Assembly: GCA_035535055.1 (NCBI GenBank) | Contig: DATLQT010000047.1 | Location: forward strand, 1-43,563 | Length of the DNA: 43,563 nucleotides | Source: UBA6019 sp035535055 | Lineage (GTDB): Bacteria > Chloroflexota > Dormibacteria > Dormibacterales > Dormibacteraceae | Direction of reading: 5' to 3' | Shown here: positions 17,812-25,245 of the stretch, in pieces | How the letters are laid out: each line of letters starts with the position of its first letter | Numbering within the stretch: position 1 is the stretch's first letter | Notes under the pieces: model-generated | Database searches by the model: none | The model's input: the letters and a program-made list of their open reading frames with translations, nothing else | Told to the model about the DNA's origin: nothing | Translations under genes and position numbers: made by a program

Positions 17812-20018
17812 CGGGGCAGCTTCTCGAGCCTGGCCAGCGTGCCGGAGAGGATCTTGAGGCCGGCCCTCTCGAACTTCACCACCAGCTCCTCGTCGGTCCT
17901 GGTGAGGGTGGACTTGATCACCACGCCGTCCCCGAACGAGGCGTGGCGCACGTGGTCGCCATCGGCGAAGCGCTGCACCGGCGGCGGCGCGGGCGCGGCC
18001 TCCGTCGACCGCTCCATCAGCCGCTGCCGGTATTCATGGCGCGGAGGCGGCGCGGCCGGCGCCCGGCCCTCGCGGGGCGCCGAGATCAGCGCCTGCGGGA
18101 TGTCGCCGAGGAAGCGGCTAGGCATTCCCGCGGCGGCCTGCCCGAAGATGTGCCGGCGGAAGGCGCAGCTCAGGTAGAGGCGGTCGCGGGCGCGGGTGAT
18201 GCCCACGTACATCAGGCGACGCTCCTCGTCGATTCCCTTCTCCTCCTCCAGCGAGCGCTGGTGCGGCAGCAGGCCCTCTTCGAGCCCGACCAGGAAGACG
18301 ACGGGGAACTCGAGGCCCTTGACCATGTGGAGCGTGATCAGCGTCACGCCCTCCTCCTTCTCGTCGTAGCTGTCCACGTCGGAGGTCAGGGTCACCTCGG
18401 CCAGGAACTCGTTGAGCCCGTCGGCGGGGTCGAGCGGGTCGAACTCCTCCGAGTAGCCGTGAAGCTCGGCCAGGTTCTCGATCCGCGCTTCCCCCTGCGG
18501 CGTGCCGTCGTCGTAGAAGGCGCGCAGTCCCATCACCTCGATGACGAGGTCGACCAGCTCTGACGGGCGCTGGACGCCGACGTTCGCCCGCAGCGACTTG
18601 AGCTGCCGGGCGAATTGCTCGATGGGGCCCAGTGCCGCCCGGGGCACGCCCGCCGCGACCGCCCGGTCGAGCGCCTCGACGACCGGGATCTCCTTCTCCC
18701 GCGCGAAGGCGATGAGCCGGTCGACGCTGACGCCCCCGATCTTGCGCCGGGGGACGTTGACGACGCGCGCGAAGCTGACCGAGTCGGCGGGGTTGGCGAG
18801 GATCCGCAGGTAGGCGAGCAGGTCCTTCACCTCCCGCCGCTCCCAGAACTTGACGCCGCCCACCAGTCGGTAGGGAATGCGCCGGCGCACGAAGACATCC
18901 TCGAAACCGCGGGACTGCGCGTTGGTCCGGTAGAGGACCGCGAAGTCCTTGTGCTTGCGGTTCTCGGTCCGCCGCAGCCGCTCGATCTCGTCGGCCACGA
19001 ACTCGGCCTCCTCGACCTCGTTGTAGGCCTGGACCGCGATCACCTTCTCGCCGCCCAGCCGCTCGGTCCAGAGCTTTTTGGGGGCGCGGTCGGGGTTGTG
19101 GCGGATGACGCTGTGGGCGGCGTCCAAGATCGCCTGCGAGGAGCGGTAGTTCTGCTCCAGGTTGACCACCGTCGCGTCCGGGTAGTCCTTTTGGAAGTCG
19201 AGGATGTTGCGGACGTCGGCGCCCCTCCAGCCGAAGATCGACTGGTCGTCGTCCCCCACCACCGCCAGGTTGCGATGCTCGGCGGCGAAGAGGTTGACCA
19301 GCACGTACTGGGCGCGGTTGGTGTCCTGGTACTCGTCCACCAGCACGTAGCGGAAGCGGTCCTGCCAGTACTTGCGGGCGTCTTCCTGCTCCTGGAGCAG
19401 CCGCACCACCGACAGGATGAGGTCGTCGAAGTCCAGGCCGCCCGAGCGCTTGAGCAGGGCCTGGTACTCGACGTAGCAGCGGCGCACCACCTCGTCGAAA
19501 TAGTTGCGGTCGGGGATGCCCTCGGGACCCTGGAGCTCGTTCTTGGCGTTGGAGATCGCGTTGGCGATCATCGAGGGCGGGTAGCGCTTCTGGTCGAGGC
19601 CGAGGCCGTCGAGGACCCGCCGCAGCGAGGCCCTGGTGTCGTCGTCGTCGAAGATCGTGAAGCTCCGCTCGAGCCCCAGCCGCGGCGCCTCGCGGCGGAG
19701 GATCCGGACGCAGGTGTGGTGGAAAGTGCCGACCCACATGTCGCGGGCGACCTCCTCGCCGACCAACTGGCCGACCCGCTCGCGCATCTCCCGAGCCGCC
19801 TTGTTGGTGAAGGTGACGGCCAGGATCCGCTCCGGCCAGGCCTTGCGGGTGGCGATCAGGTTCGCGATCCGCGTCGTCAGCACCCGGGTCTTGCCGGACC
19901 CGGCGCCGGCGAAGATCAGGAGCGGCCCATCGGTGTGCTCGGCGGCCTCCCGCTGCTGGGGGTTGAGCGCCTCGAGGACGGCGGACAGGTCGGGCCGTAG
20001 GGCTGGGAGCTGGGTCAC
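17808..20018 (-). CDS. pcrA: ATP-dependent 3'-5' DNA helicase, UvrD/PcrA type
   Basis: Superfamily 1A helicase, 736 residues, acting in nucleotide excision repair, plasmid replication and removal of recombinase or RNA polymerase from DNA. Motifs in order: Q motif LNPQQREA, Walker A AGAGSGKT (K43), VTFTNKAA, Walker B VLVDEYQDTN, GDDDQSIFGWRGA, LEQNYRSS, VTLITLHMVKGLEF and LMYVGITRARDRLYL. The C-terminus holds the Tudor-like RNA polymerase-binding motif typical of PcrA (DGDHVRHASFGDGVV). The start is GTG; a TAGACT -10-like box lies 12 bases upstream, suggesting a very short leader. It is divergent from the cyclase gene at 20103 and heads the ligA-gat run. Confidence 0.97.
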   Translation of the reverse strand: MTQLPALRPDLSAVLEALNPQQREAAEHTDGPLLIFAGAGSGKTRVLTTRIANLIATRKAWPERILAVTFTNKAAREMRERVGQLVGEEVARDMWVGTFHHTCVRILRREAPRLGLERSFTIFDDDDTRASLRRVLDGLGLDQKRYPPSMIANAISNAKNELQGPEGIPDRNYFDEVVRRCYVEYQALLKRSGGLDFDDLILSVVRLLQEQEDARKYWQDRFRYVLVDEYQDTNRAQYVLVNLFAAEHRNLAVVGDDDQSIFGWRGADVRNILDFQKDYPDATVVNLEQNYRSSQAILDAAHSVIRHNPDRAPKKLWTERLGGEKVIAVQAYNEVEEAEFVADEIERLRRTENRKHKDFAVLYRTNAQSRGFEDVFVRRRIPYRLVGGVKFWERREVKDLLAYLRILANPADSVSFARVVNVPRRKIGGVSVDRLIAFAREKEIPVVEALDRAVAAGVPRAALGPIEQFARQLKSLRANVGVQRPSELVDLVIEVMGLRAFYDDGTPQGEARIENLAELHGYSEEFDPLDPADGLNEFLAEVTLTSDVDSYDEKEEGVTLITLHMVKGLEFPVVFLVGLEEGLLPHQRSLEEEKGIDEERRLMYVGITRARDRLYLSCAFRRHIFGQAAAGMPSRFLGDIPQALISAPREGRAPAAPPPRHEYRQRLMERSTEAAPAPPPVQRFADGDHVRHASFGDGVVIKSTLTRTDEELVVKFERAGLKILSGTLARLEKLPR

Positions 20019-20060
20019 CGGCAGAGAAGTCTATGCCCCCGATTTGACCCCCCGCCGATC

Positions 20061-20089
20061 TTGGAAAGGCCCACCGGCGCTGTTAGACT
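20061..20089 (+). promoter_or_regulatory. Sigma-70-type promoter of the GAF-cyclase gene
   Basis: TTGGAA (20061-20066), a spacer of exactly 17 bp, and TAGACT (20084-20089). The expected transcription start lies about 7 bases before the ATG at 20103, so the mRNA leader is too short for a normal ribosome site. Confidence 0.6.
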
Positions 20090-20102
20090 CTTGCGGCTCC
20101 TG

Positions 20103-21299
20103 ATGGCTAGCATCGAACCAAGCCTGAGCCGCGACCGGCTCCTCTACGAGGTTGCCGCCGACCTCACCTCGAGCCTCGACCTCGACGAGGTCCTGAGGCG
20201 GACGATGGACAAGGTCATCGACCTCATGAGCGCGTCGAGGGGCTACATCGTGCTGATCGAGGAGGGCATCCTGCGGGTCCGGATCTCCCGCAGCGAGGCC
20301 GGCGCGACGGCCGACGACAAGGAGTTCACCGGGTCCCGCAGCTTCGTCGAGCAGTGCATTCGCGACAAAAAGCCCCTGGTGACGACCGACGCGGTCAACG
20401 ACGAGCGCTTCCGCGGCCAGCAGTCGGTCATCCTTCGCAACCTCCGCTCGATCATCGCGGTGCCGCTCCTCATCCGCGGCGAGTGCATCGGGGCCGTCTA
20501 CGTGGACAACCCCTTCAAGTCGGGCATCTTCAGCGAGGAGGACGCGCAGTTCCTCCAGGTCTTCGCGCACCAGGCGGCGATCGCCGTCGACAACGCCCGC
20601 CTCTTCTCCTCCCTCCGCCAGAGCTACCAGCACTCGGAGCGGCTTCGCACCACCTTCGAGCGCTATGTGAACAAGCAGGTGATGGAGCGCGTCCTCAACG
20701 ACCCCAAGGGCGACTTCCTGGCCGGCGAGCGGCTCAAGGTCACCATGCTCGCCTCCGACATCGCGGGTTTCTCGACGCTCTCGCAGGAGATGGAGGCTGA
20801 GGACCTGGTGGCCCTCCTCAACGTCTATTTCGCGCAGATGGTGGACATCGTCCTCGACAACGGCGGCAACATCGACAAGTTCCAGGGCGACGGCCTCCTG
20901 GTCGTCTTCGGCGCGCCGGTCCCGGTCGAGGACTCGGCCCAGCGCGCGGTCCGCGCCGCCTCCCAGATGCTGGAGGCGATCGCGGCCATGAACATCCCGC
21001 GAGCGAGGGTCGGCGACCCTCTGCTGGAGGTCGGGATCGGCCTCGACAGCGGCTACGTGGTCGGCGGCAATATCGGCTCCGAGCGCCGCCTCGAGTACAC
21101 CCTGATCGGGGTTCCGGTGAACAACGCCGCCTACCTCTCGAAGCGGAGGCCGGCCGGCGCCTTCCTGAGCCAGAACACCTTCCGGCAGGTCGTCGACGGC
21201 ATCCGGGCGACGACCCAGGAGCCGATGATCCTGAAGGGCGCCACCAAGGCGATGCCGATCTACCGGCTCGACCCCCCCGGCGAGGGGACCGCGGTCTAG
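20103..21299 (+). CDS. GAF domain-class III adenylate/guanylate cyclase
   Basis: This 398-residue soluble protein has a GAF domain (about 12-168: LTSSLDLDEVL...RGYIVLIEEG...IIAVPLLIRGECIGAVYVDN), a short helical linker, and a class III cyclase domain (about 208-390). Metal aspartates D219 (ASDIAGFST) and D263 (KFQGDGLLVVFG) are present, as is purine-selecting K259. In the VNxAxR motif the sequence is VNNAAYLSKR: Asn340 is there but the transition-state Arg is Tyr344. Activity may therefore be reduced, changed or lost. The response-regulator gene converges and overlaps by 4 bp. Signal input through GAF is inferred; the ligand is unknown. Confidence 0.9.
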   Translation: MASIEPSLSRDRLLYEVAADLTSSLDLDEVLRRTMDKVIDLMSASRGYIVLIEEGILRVRISRSEAGATADDKEFTGSRSFVEQCIRDKKPLVTTDAVNDERFRGQQSVILRNLRSIIAVPLLIRGECIGAVYVDNPFKSGIFSEEDAQFLQVFAHQAAIAVDNARLFSSLRQSYQHSERLRTTFERYVNKQVMERVLNDPKGDFLAGERLKVTMLASDIAGFSTLSQEMEAEDLVALLNVYFAQMVDIVLDNGGNIDKFQGDGLLVVFGAPVPVEDSAQRAVRAASQMLEAIAAMNIPRARVGDPLLEVGIGLDSGYVVGGNIGSERRLEYTLIGVPVNNAAYLSKRRPAGAFLSQNTFRQVVDGIRATTQEPMILKGATKAMPIYRLDPPGEGTAV

Positions 21300-21721
21300 G
21301 CGGGATCCGGCTCGGGGGCCGGCTTCTCCTTGGCTGAGTCCGTGCCGGCGTAGGTCCGGGCTCGGGCAGCGACGCCGGAGGGCGTGGTCTCCGACTTCAG
21401 CAAGTACTCGCGCGCGCCCAGCCGCAGGCCGCGCTCGATGAGCGGCGGCTCGCCGTAGTTGGAGAGGATCAGGACCGGGATGTGGCGGGTCCGATCGTCG
21501 CCCCGCATCGCCTCCAGGACCGTAATCCCGTCCATCTTCGGCAGCCGGACGTCGAGGAAGATCAGCTGCGGCTTCTGCTCGCGCGCGACCCGGAGGCCCT
21601 CCTCGCCGTCGGCGCAGACGGTGACGCGGTAGCCCTCCATCTCCAGCTTGAGCTTGTACATGCCGGAGACCGAGGGATCGTCCTCAACCAGCAGGATGTG
21701 CAGGGTTCCGCCACTCAGCAT
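21296..21721 (-). CDS. Single-domain response regulator (CheY-like)
   Basis: A receiver domain of about 141 residues with a short Pro/Glu/Lys-rich tail and no output domain. Phospho-acceptor D57 is in LIFLDVRLPKMDG, with the acidic pair D14/D15 in LLVEDDPSV, the Ser switch in VLILSNYGE and the Lys in EYLLKSE. The ATG at 21721 follows a good promoter directly, so the longer in-frame start at 21751 is unlikely. It may be phosphorylated by the histidine kinase encoded divergently at 22.2 kb, but this pairing is inferred from closeness only. Confidence 0.92.
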   Translation of the reverse strand: MLSGGTLHILLVEDDPSVSGMYKLKLEMEGYRVTVCADGEEGLRVAREQKPQLIFLDVRLPKMDGITVLEAMRGDDRTRHIPVLILSNYGEPPLIERGLRLGAREYLLKSETTPSGVAARARTYAGTDSAKEKPAPEPDPA

Positions 21722-21729
21722 GCCGCCAT

Positions 21730-21758
21730 TATCTACGTGCGGGGCCTCCACTTTTCAA
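21730..21758 (-). promoter_or_regulatory. Promoter of the response-regulator gene, leaderless layout
   Basis: On the minus strand: TTGAAA (21758-21753), a 17-bp spacer and TAGATA (21735-21730) within TAGATAAT. The ATG is only 8 bases beyond the -10 box, so transcription would start at or next to the start codon. Confidence 0.6.
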
Positions 21759-22051
21759 GGAGTTCGAGGCAAGCGGCCGGCTCGGCTGTTGCGATCAGCC
21801 TGGACGAACAACCGCATAGCTTCGAGGCTCTCATCGGCGAGGTCGAACATATCGCGGCTCAGCTCCCAAACCGCAATGAAAGACCATGATTCGCTAGCGA
21901 AGGGCTGGCATCGTGGCGCTGGTGGGGGGGTGGGCCCGGACCGGGCTCGAGCCGGTCGCGTGGACGACGGGCTGCTCTGAGACGGTCGACCAGGGAGGGG
22001 CAAGGCGTCCACCTCGACCTTCAACTGACCCGGTCGCAATCAGGGCCCGTT

Positions 22052-22079
22052 TGATCTCGATTTCGGTGGTCGTATACTT
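22052..22079 (+). promoter_or_regulatory. Candidate promoter upstream of the histidine kinase
   Basis: TTGATC (22052-22057), a 16-bp spacer and TATACT (22074-22079). Transcription from here would give a leader of 90-150 bases that holds a tiny reading frame (ATG at 22141, four codons, after AAGGGAG) and a hairpin CGTAGC-TTC-GCTACG (22151-22165). The rest of 21760-22176 contains no gene I can support. Confidence 0.4.
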
Positions 22080-22236
22080 GGCAAGCGCAGAAGTTGACAA
22101 CCGCTATGTGGACCCGCGAAGCCCCGGGGGCGGAAGGGAGATGCGTGATCCGTAGCTTCGCTACGCCGTCACACCTTTGACCTCGCGTATCGAAGCCCAA
22201 TGGACTGGCGTCCGCATCGAGCCCAAGCATCGGGCG

Positions 22237-23775
22237 ATGCCGCGCCTCCTGATGGCCAGCCTCCATTGGCCAGTTGGAGTCCGGCTCATCGTCGTCATTG
22301 GCAGCGCTCTTCTCCATGCCGTGCTTCTCCTACTCCTGATCCAACCAGTGGGATACGGAGTAACCGTGCTCGCGGTGATACCGCTGGTTGCCAGCGCCTG
22401 GCTGTTCGGACTGAGGGGCGGTTTGATCATGGCGATCCTGATCATGGTGCCGACCGCTTACGTCGCCGGGGTACTTCTCTCGCCGCCGCAGCCGTTTGCT
22501 GCCCATTGGCCGAACTACGCGGCAGGTCTGCTGTTGGCGGGCGGTACCGTGGCGGCGCAGGCTCTGGTGCGCCGTCTCGACTGGGAGATTAGTACTCGAA
22601 CGGAGGCCGAGCAGCAGCAACAGCTGGCGCAGAAACTGTTGGCACAGACGCACCGTCAGTTGCGGGCGGTCCTGGAAAAGGCCCCGGTGGTCCTCTTCGC
22701 TGTCGACAGCGCGGGCATCGTGACCCTGGCCGAGGGCCGGCTCGACGTCGTTCTAGGTGTGTCGCCGGTCGACCCGGTAGGGAGGCGCGCAAGCGAGATT
22801 CTCACCGACTTGCCGGAGCTGGCGCACCACCTTCGCCGCGGTCTCGAGGGTGCGAGTCACACTGGCGTGATCGAGGTCCGGGACGGAGCTGTCTATCTCG
22901 ACATTACCTACACCCAGATCCAGGACGAGAGCGGCGTGGTCCTAGGTGTCGGCGGAACGATCGCCAATGTCACCGAGCGAGTTCGCAGCGCGCAGCTGGA
23001 GCGCGAAGGCGAGGTGAAGTCGCGGATCATGGCGACCATGAATCACGAGGTCCGCAGTCCGCTCACCGCGATCCTCGGTTTTGCCGAGCTGCTCAGCACC
23101 GAGCGCCGAGGGCCGCTCAATCTCGACCAGCGCCGCTACCTCGAGAACATCGAGACGGGCGGCCGCCATCTGCTCAGCCTCGTCAATGACTCCCTCGACC
23201 TCTCAAGAATGGAAGCGGGCATGATGGTGCTCGAGCCGGTCAAGCTCTCGGTGCGTCAGATGCTCCAGGAAGCGGTCGAGCAGGTGCAGCCGCTTGCCGA
23301 GGCGCGCGATATCCAGATCAACCTGGAGTGCAGCTCAAACGTGACCGTCCACGCCGACGCCAGGCGCCTATTACAGGTGGTGTGGAATCTGGTCACCAAC
23401 GCGATCAAGTTCACGCCCATCGGAGGAAGCATCTGGTTGAGCGGCCAAGATGCCGGTGCGCTGACCAGGATCGAGGTCCGCGATTCGGGTCCGGGGATCC
23501 CCAGCAGTCATCTCGAAAGCATCTTCGAAGAGTTCATCCAGGTCGGAACAGCGGGCGAAGGAACGGGCCTGGGCCTTGCGATCACTCGACAATTGGTTGT
23601 GTTGATGGGGGGCAAGATCACTGTTGAGAGCCACCTCGGCCAAGGCACGTCGTTCACTCTGGACCTGCCTCCAGGCCGCGAGGCACCGGACGCGACGGGC
23701 GGCGGAAGAGTGTTTGCCGGCTCGCCTGAGCGCGCTTCACAGGACGAAGAGAGCGCAGATGCTCAGAACCCATAG
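22237..23775 (+). CDS. Membrane sensor histidine kinase with PAS domain
   Basis: About 512 residues. Three or four membrane segments fill the first 100 residues (LIVVIGSALLHAVLLLLLI, VTVLAVIPLVASAWLFGL, GLIMAILIMVPTAYVAGV, YAAGLLLAGGTVAAQAL), then a short coiled coil (EAEQQQQLAQKLLAQ) and a PAS domain (VLEKAPVVLFAVDSAGIVTLAEG...). HisKA has the phospho-acceptor His in ATMNHEVRSPLTAILGFAELL, and HATPase_c has WNLVTNAIKFTP, DSGPGIP and GEGTGLGLAI. I chose ATG 22237; an in-frame TTG at 22177 without a ribosome site is possible. It lacks a receiver and may use the divergent response regulator at 21.3-21.7 kb. Confidence 0.9.
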   Translation: MPRLLMASLHWPVGVRLIVVIGSALLHAVLLLLLIQPVGYGVTVLAVIPLVASAWLFGLRGGLIMAILIMVPTAYVAGVLLSPPQPFAAHWPNYAAGLLLAGGTVAAQALVRRLDWEISTRTEAEQQQQLAQKLLAQTHRQLRAVLEKAPVVLFAVDSAGIVTLAEGRLDVVLGVSPVDPVGRRASEILTDLPELAHHLRRGLEGASHTGVIEVRDGAVYLDITYTQIQDESGVVLGVGGTIANVTERVRSAQLEREGEVKSRIMATMNHEVRSPLTAILGFAELLSTERRGPLNLDQRRYLENIETGGRHLLSLVNDSLDLSRMEAGMMVLEPVKLSVRQMLQEAVEQVQPLAEARDIQINLECSSNVTVHADARRLLQVVWNLVTNAIKFTPIGGSIWLSGQDAGALTRIEVRDSGPGIPSSHLESIFEEFIQVGTAGEGTGLGLAITRQLVVLMGGKITVESHLGQGTSFTLDLPPGREAPDATGGGRVFAGSPERASQDEESADAQNP

Positions 23776-23895
23776 CGGGTCGAGGAGGACGAGCGCCGAG
23801 CCGAGCACGAACAACGATGGAAACCTAGGCCGGCAGGACCCCCCGCCAAAGAGGCGAGACGACCGCGCGCGCGAGCGGCAGAGTCGGCTGCTACA

Positions 23896-24689
23896 TCACG
23901 TCGGCCGCCAGACCCGGACCCCCCGACCGCGGACAGGTTCCAGGGGGAGCCCAGCACGGCCGCCACGGCCCGCAGGTGGCGCTGGCTGTGCCCCCGATTC
24001 AGGGTCGACGCCTTCCGCCGCTACGGCCTCCCCAGGCTGTACCACGTCGCCCTCGATGACGTCGGGCTGGACGAGGCGCTGAGGCGGACCGGAGATCTGA
24101 AGGGCCACCGTTCGCAGCATCCCCTGATAGTCCGCCGGGGACAGCTCGCCGCTGGCCACCAACTCCTCGGGTGACGGCAGATCGTCCAGCCGAACCCCGG
24201 ACCCGGACCCAACCGGATCGAGGCCCTGTGGCGGGATGGAGCCCTCCATCCGGGAGATCGACAGCGTCAGCAGCCAAGCCTCGGCATAGAGCGACGCCCG
24301 GCCAGCACCGGGCAGAGCGGCCGCGATATCCCTCCAGACCGCCGACCGCATCTGCTCAAGCTCCTCGATCCGTGGCCCGGGCACCGGCCCGGTTCTCGTC
24401 GTGGAGTGTTTCGAGGAAGCGCCGCCGATCGTCCTTGATCGTTTCGCAGGTGATCGTCGCCAGACCGCGATCCCTGCACCACTGGTACACCGCCACCAGC
24501 GCCGTCGAGAGCGGCTGGAAGTAGAGCGTCCCGACCACCCCACCCGCTCCACGATCTCCGGATCGTCGCGCCAGGCGACAGTCCGCAAACGGCGGTTACT
24601 CGGGTGGGCTCGGCGGCGCATGGGGTGTCACTGCAGTAGGGTGCTACACCCTTAGCGCCCGTTCGGCCAGTTCGGCGGACAGCCGGCAA
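23896..24689 (-). pseudogene. Frameshifted remnant of an unrecognised gene
   Basis: Coding-like sequence switches frame on the minus strand. One frame gives TVAWRDDPEIVERVG (about 24580-24535), a second continues VGTLYFQPLSTALVAVYQWC and ITCETIKDDRRRFLETLHDEN (about 24538-24400), and the first frame resumes at RIEELEQMRSAVWRDIAAAL with ASLYAEAWLLTLSISRMEGSIPPQ. Joined, these read as one helical protein. The WRDDPEIVERV...ETIKDDRRRF style recalls small phage DNA-binding or terminase-related proteins, but I cannot name the family. The rest of 23776-25120 holds only the ORF at 24722 and a hairpin. Confidence 0.35.
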
Positions 24690-24721
24690 TCTCGAAGGTG
24701 ACCATCTAGTAGACCTCCGCC

Positions 24722-25069
24722 TTAATCACCCCTGGGCGCCGCTCGGGGTTGCTCGTGACCGCGGAGGCATCGCGAAGGCTTACCTGGCCAAGGGTGCGAG
24801 AGGGGGCCTTCACAGAACCGGCAACGCGGCTCGGCGCTGTCGTCTGCGCGTGCATGTGCACCCTCTATGAGGGAGGGTGCATTGCACACGTCACAATTGG
24901 CAGAACCTCCCGGGGAGACCGGCGGCGAAGCCACTTCGATGCCGACTCGGCGGCGCTCCGAGGGCGCCAAGCCCAAGCGCCGACGCTCCCCGCCTGTTAG
25001 ATGAGCGGCATCTCGTAGGTCGCACTTCCCCCCTCGGGAGCCGTGGTTCGCAAGAGCCGCGGCTTCCAT
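24722..25069 (-). CDS. Possible small zinc-ribbon-like ORF (doubtful)
   Basis: An open frame of 115 codons whose C-terminal half has paired cysteines: NCDVCNAP, then CRFCEGPLSHPWPGK and SRCLRGHE. This spacing is like that of short zinc-ribbon segments. The N-terminal third is low-complexity and runs close to tRNA-Lys. No ribosome site stands out, and a 9-bp perfect hairpin lies within it. It may be a fragment or chance frame. Confidence 0.25.
   Translation of the reverse strand: MEAAALANHGSRGGKCDLRDAAHLTGGERRRLGLAPSERRRVGIEVASPPVSPGGSANCDVCNAPSLIEGAHARADDSAEPRCRFCEGPLSHPWPGKPSRCLRGHEQPRAAPRGD
24857..24881. repeat. Perfect 9-bp hairpin
   Basis: TGCACCCTC (24857-24865) pairs with GAGGGTGCA (24873-24881) around a 7-base loop. 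No U-run follows on either strand, so it is not a classical terminator. It could be a protein-binding site or the end of a small mobile fragment in this decayed interval. Confidence 0.4.
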
Positions 25070-25120
25070 TCTTTTCTGGGTCCGGGGAGAGCCCCCCCAG
25101 TCGGGTGGGAATCGGGTAGG

Positions 25121-25195
25121 TGCCGGCGCAGGGATTCGAACCCTGGACCCTCGGCTTAAAAGGCCGCTGCTCTGACCAAACTGAGCTACACCGGC
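25121..25195 (-). tRNA. tRNA-Lys (anticodon UUU)
   Basis: Minus-strand cloverleaf: acceptor GCCGGTG/CGCCGGC with discriminator A, D arm GCTCAGTTTGGTCAGAGC, anticodon loop CTTTTAA (anticodon TTT) and T arm GGTTCGAATCC. CCA is not encoded (ACCT follows). It decodes AAA and AAG. The LigD-type polymerase gene begins 50 bp away on the other strand. Confidence 0.95.
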
Positions 25196-25245
25196 GGCAC
25201 CGACCGCGAACCCTAACAGGGAAGAAAGGTACTGTTCCTTCCGGC

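Noticed and set aside
21920..22000. A tRNA on the minus strand (T-arm-like CCGG-CTCGAGC-CCGG and CGGGCCCA end)
   Set aside because: No 5' acceptor at proper distance, no anticodon arm, and T-loop base 54 is C. At best it is a tRNA 3' remnant.
24857..24881. CRISPR repeat or array
   Set aside because: A single hairpin only. No regularly spaced repeats or cas genes anywhere in the window.
25120..25245. LigD-type protein starting upstream through tRNA-Lys
   Set aside because: The extension is translated tRNA sequence; ATG 25246 directly precedes the conserved domain.
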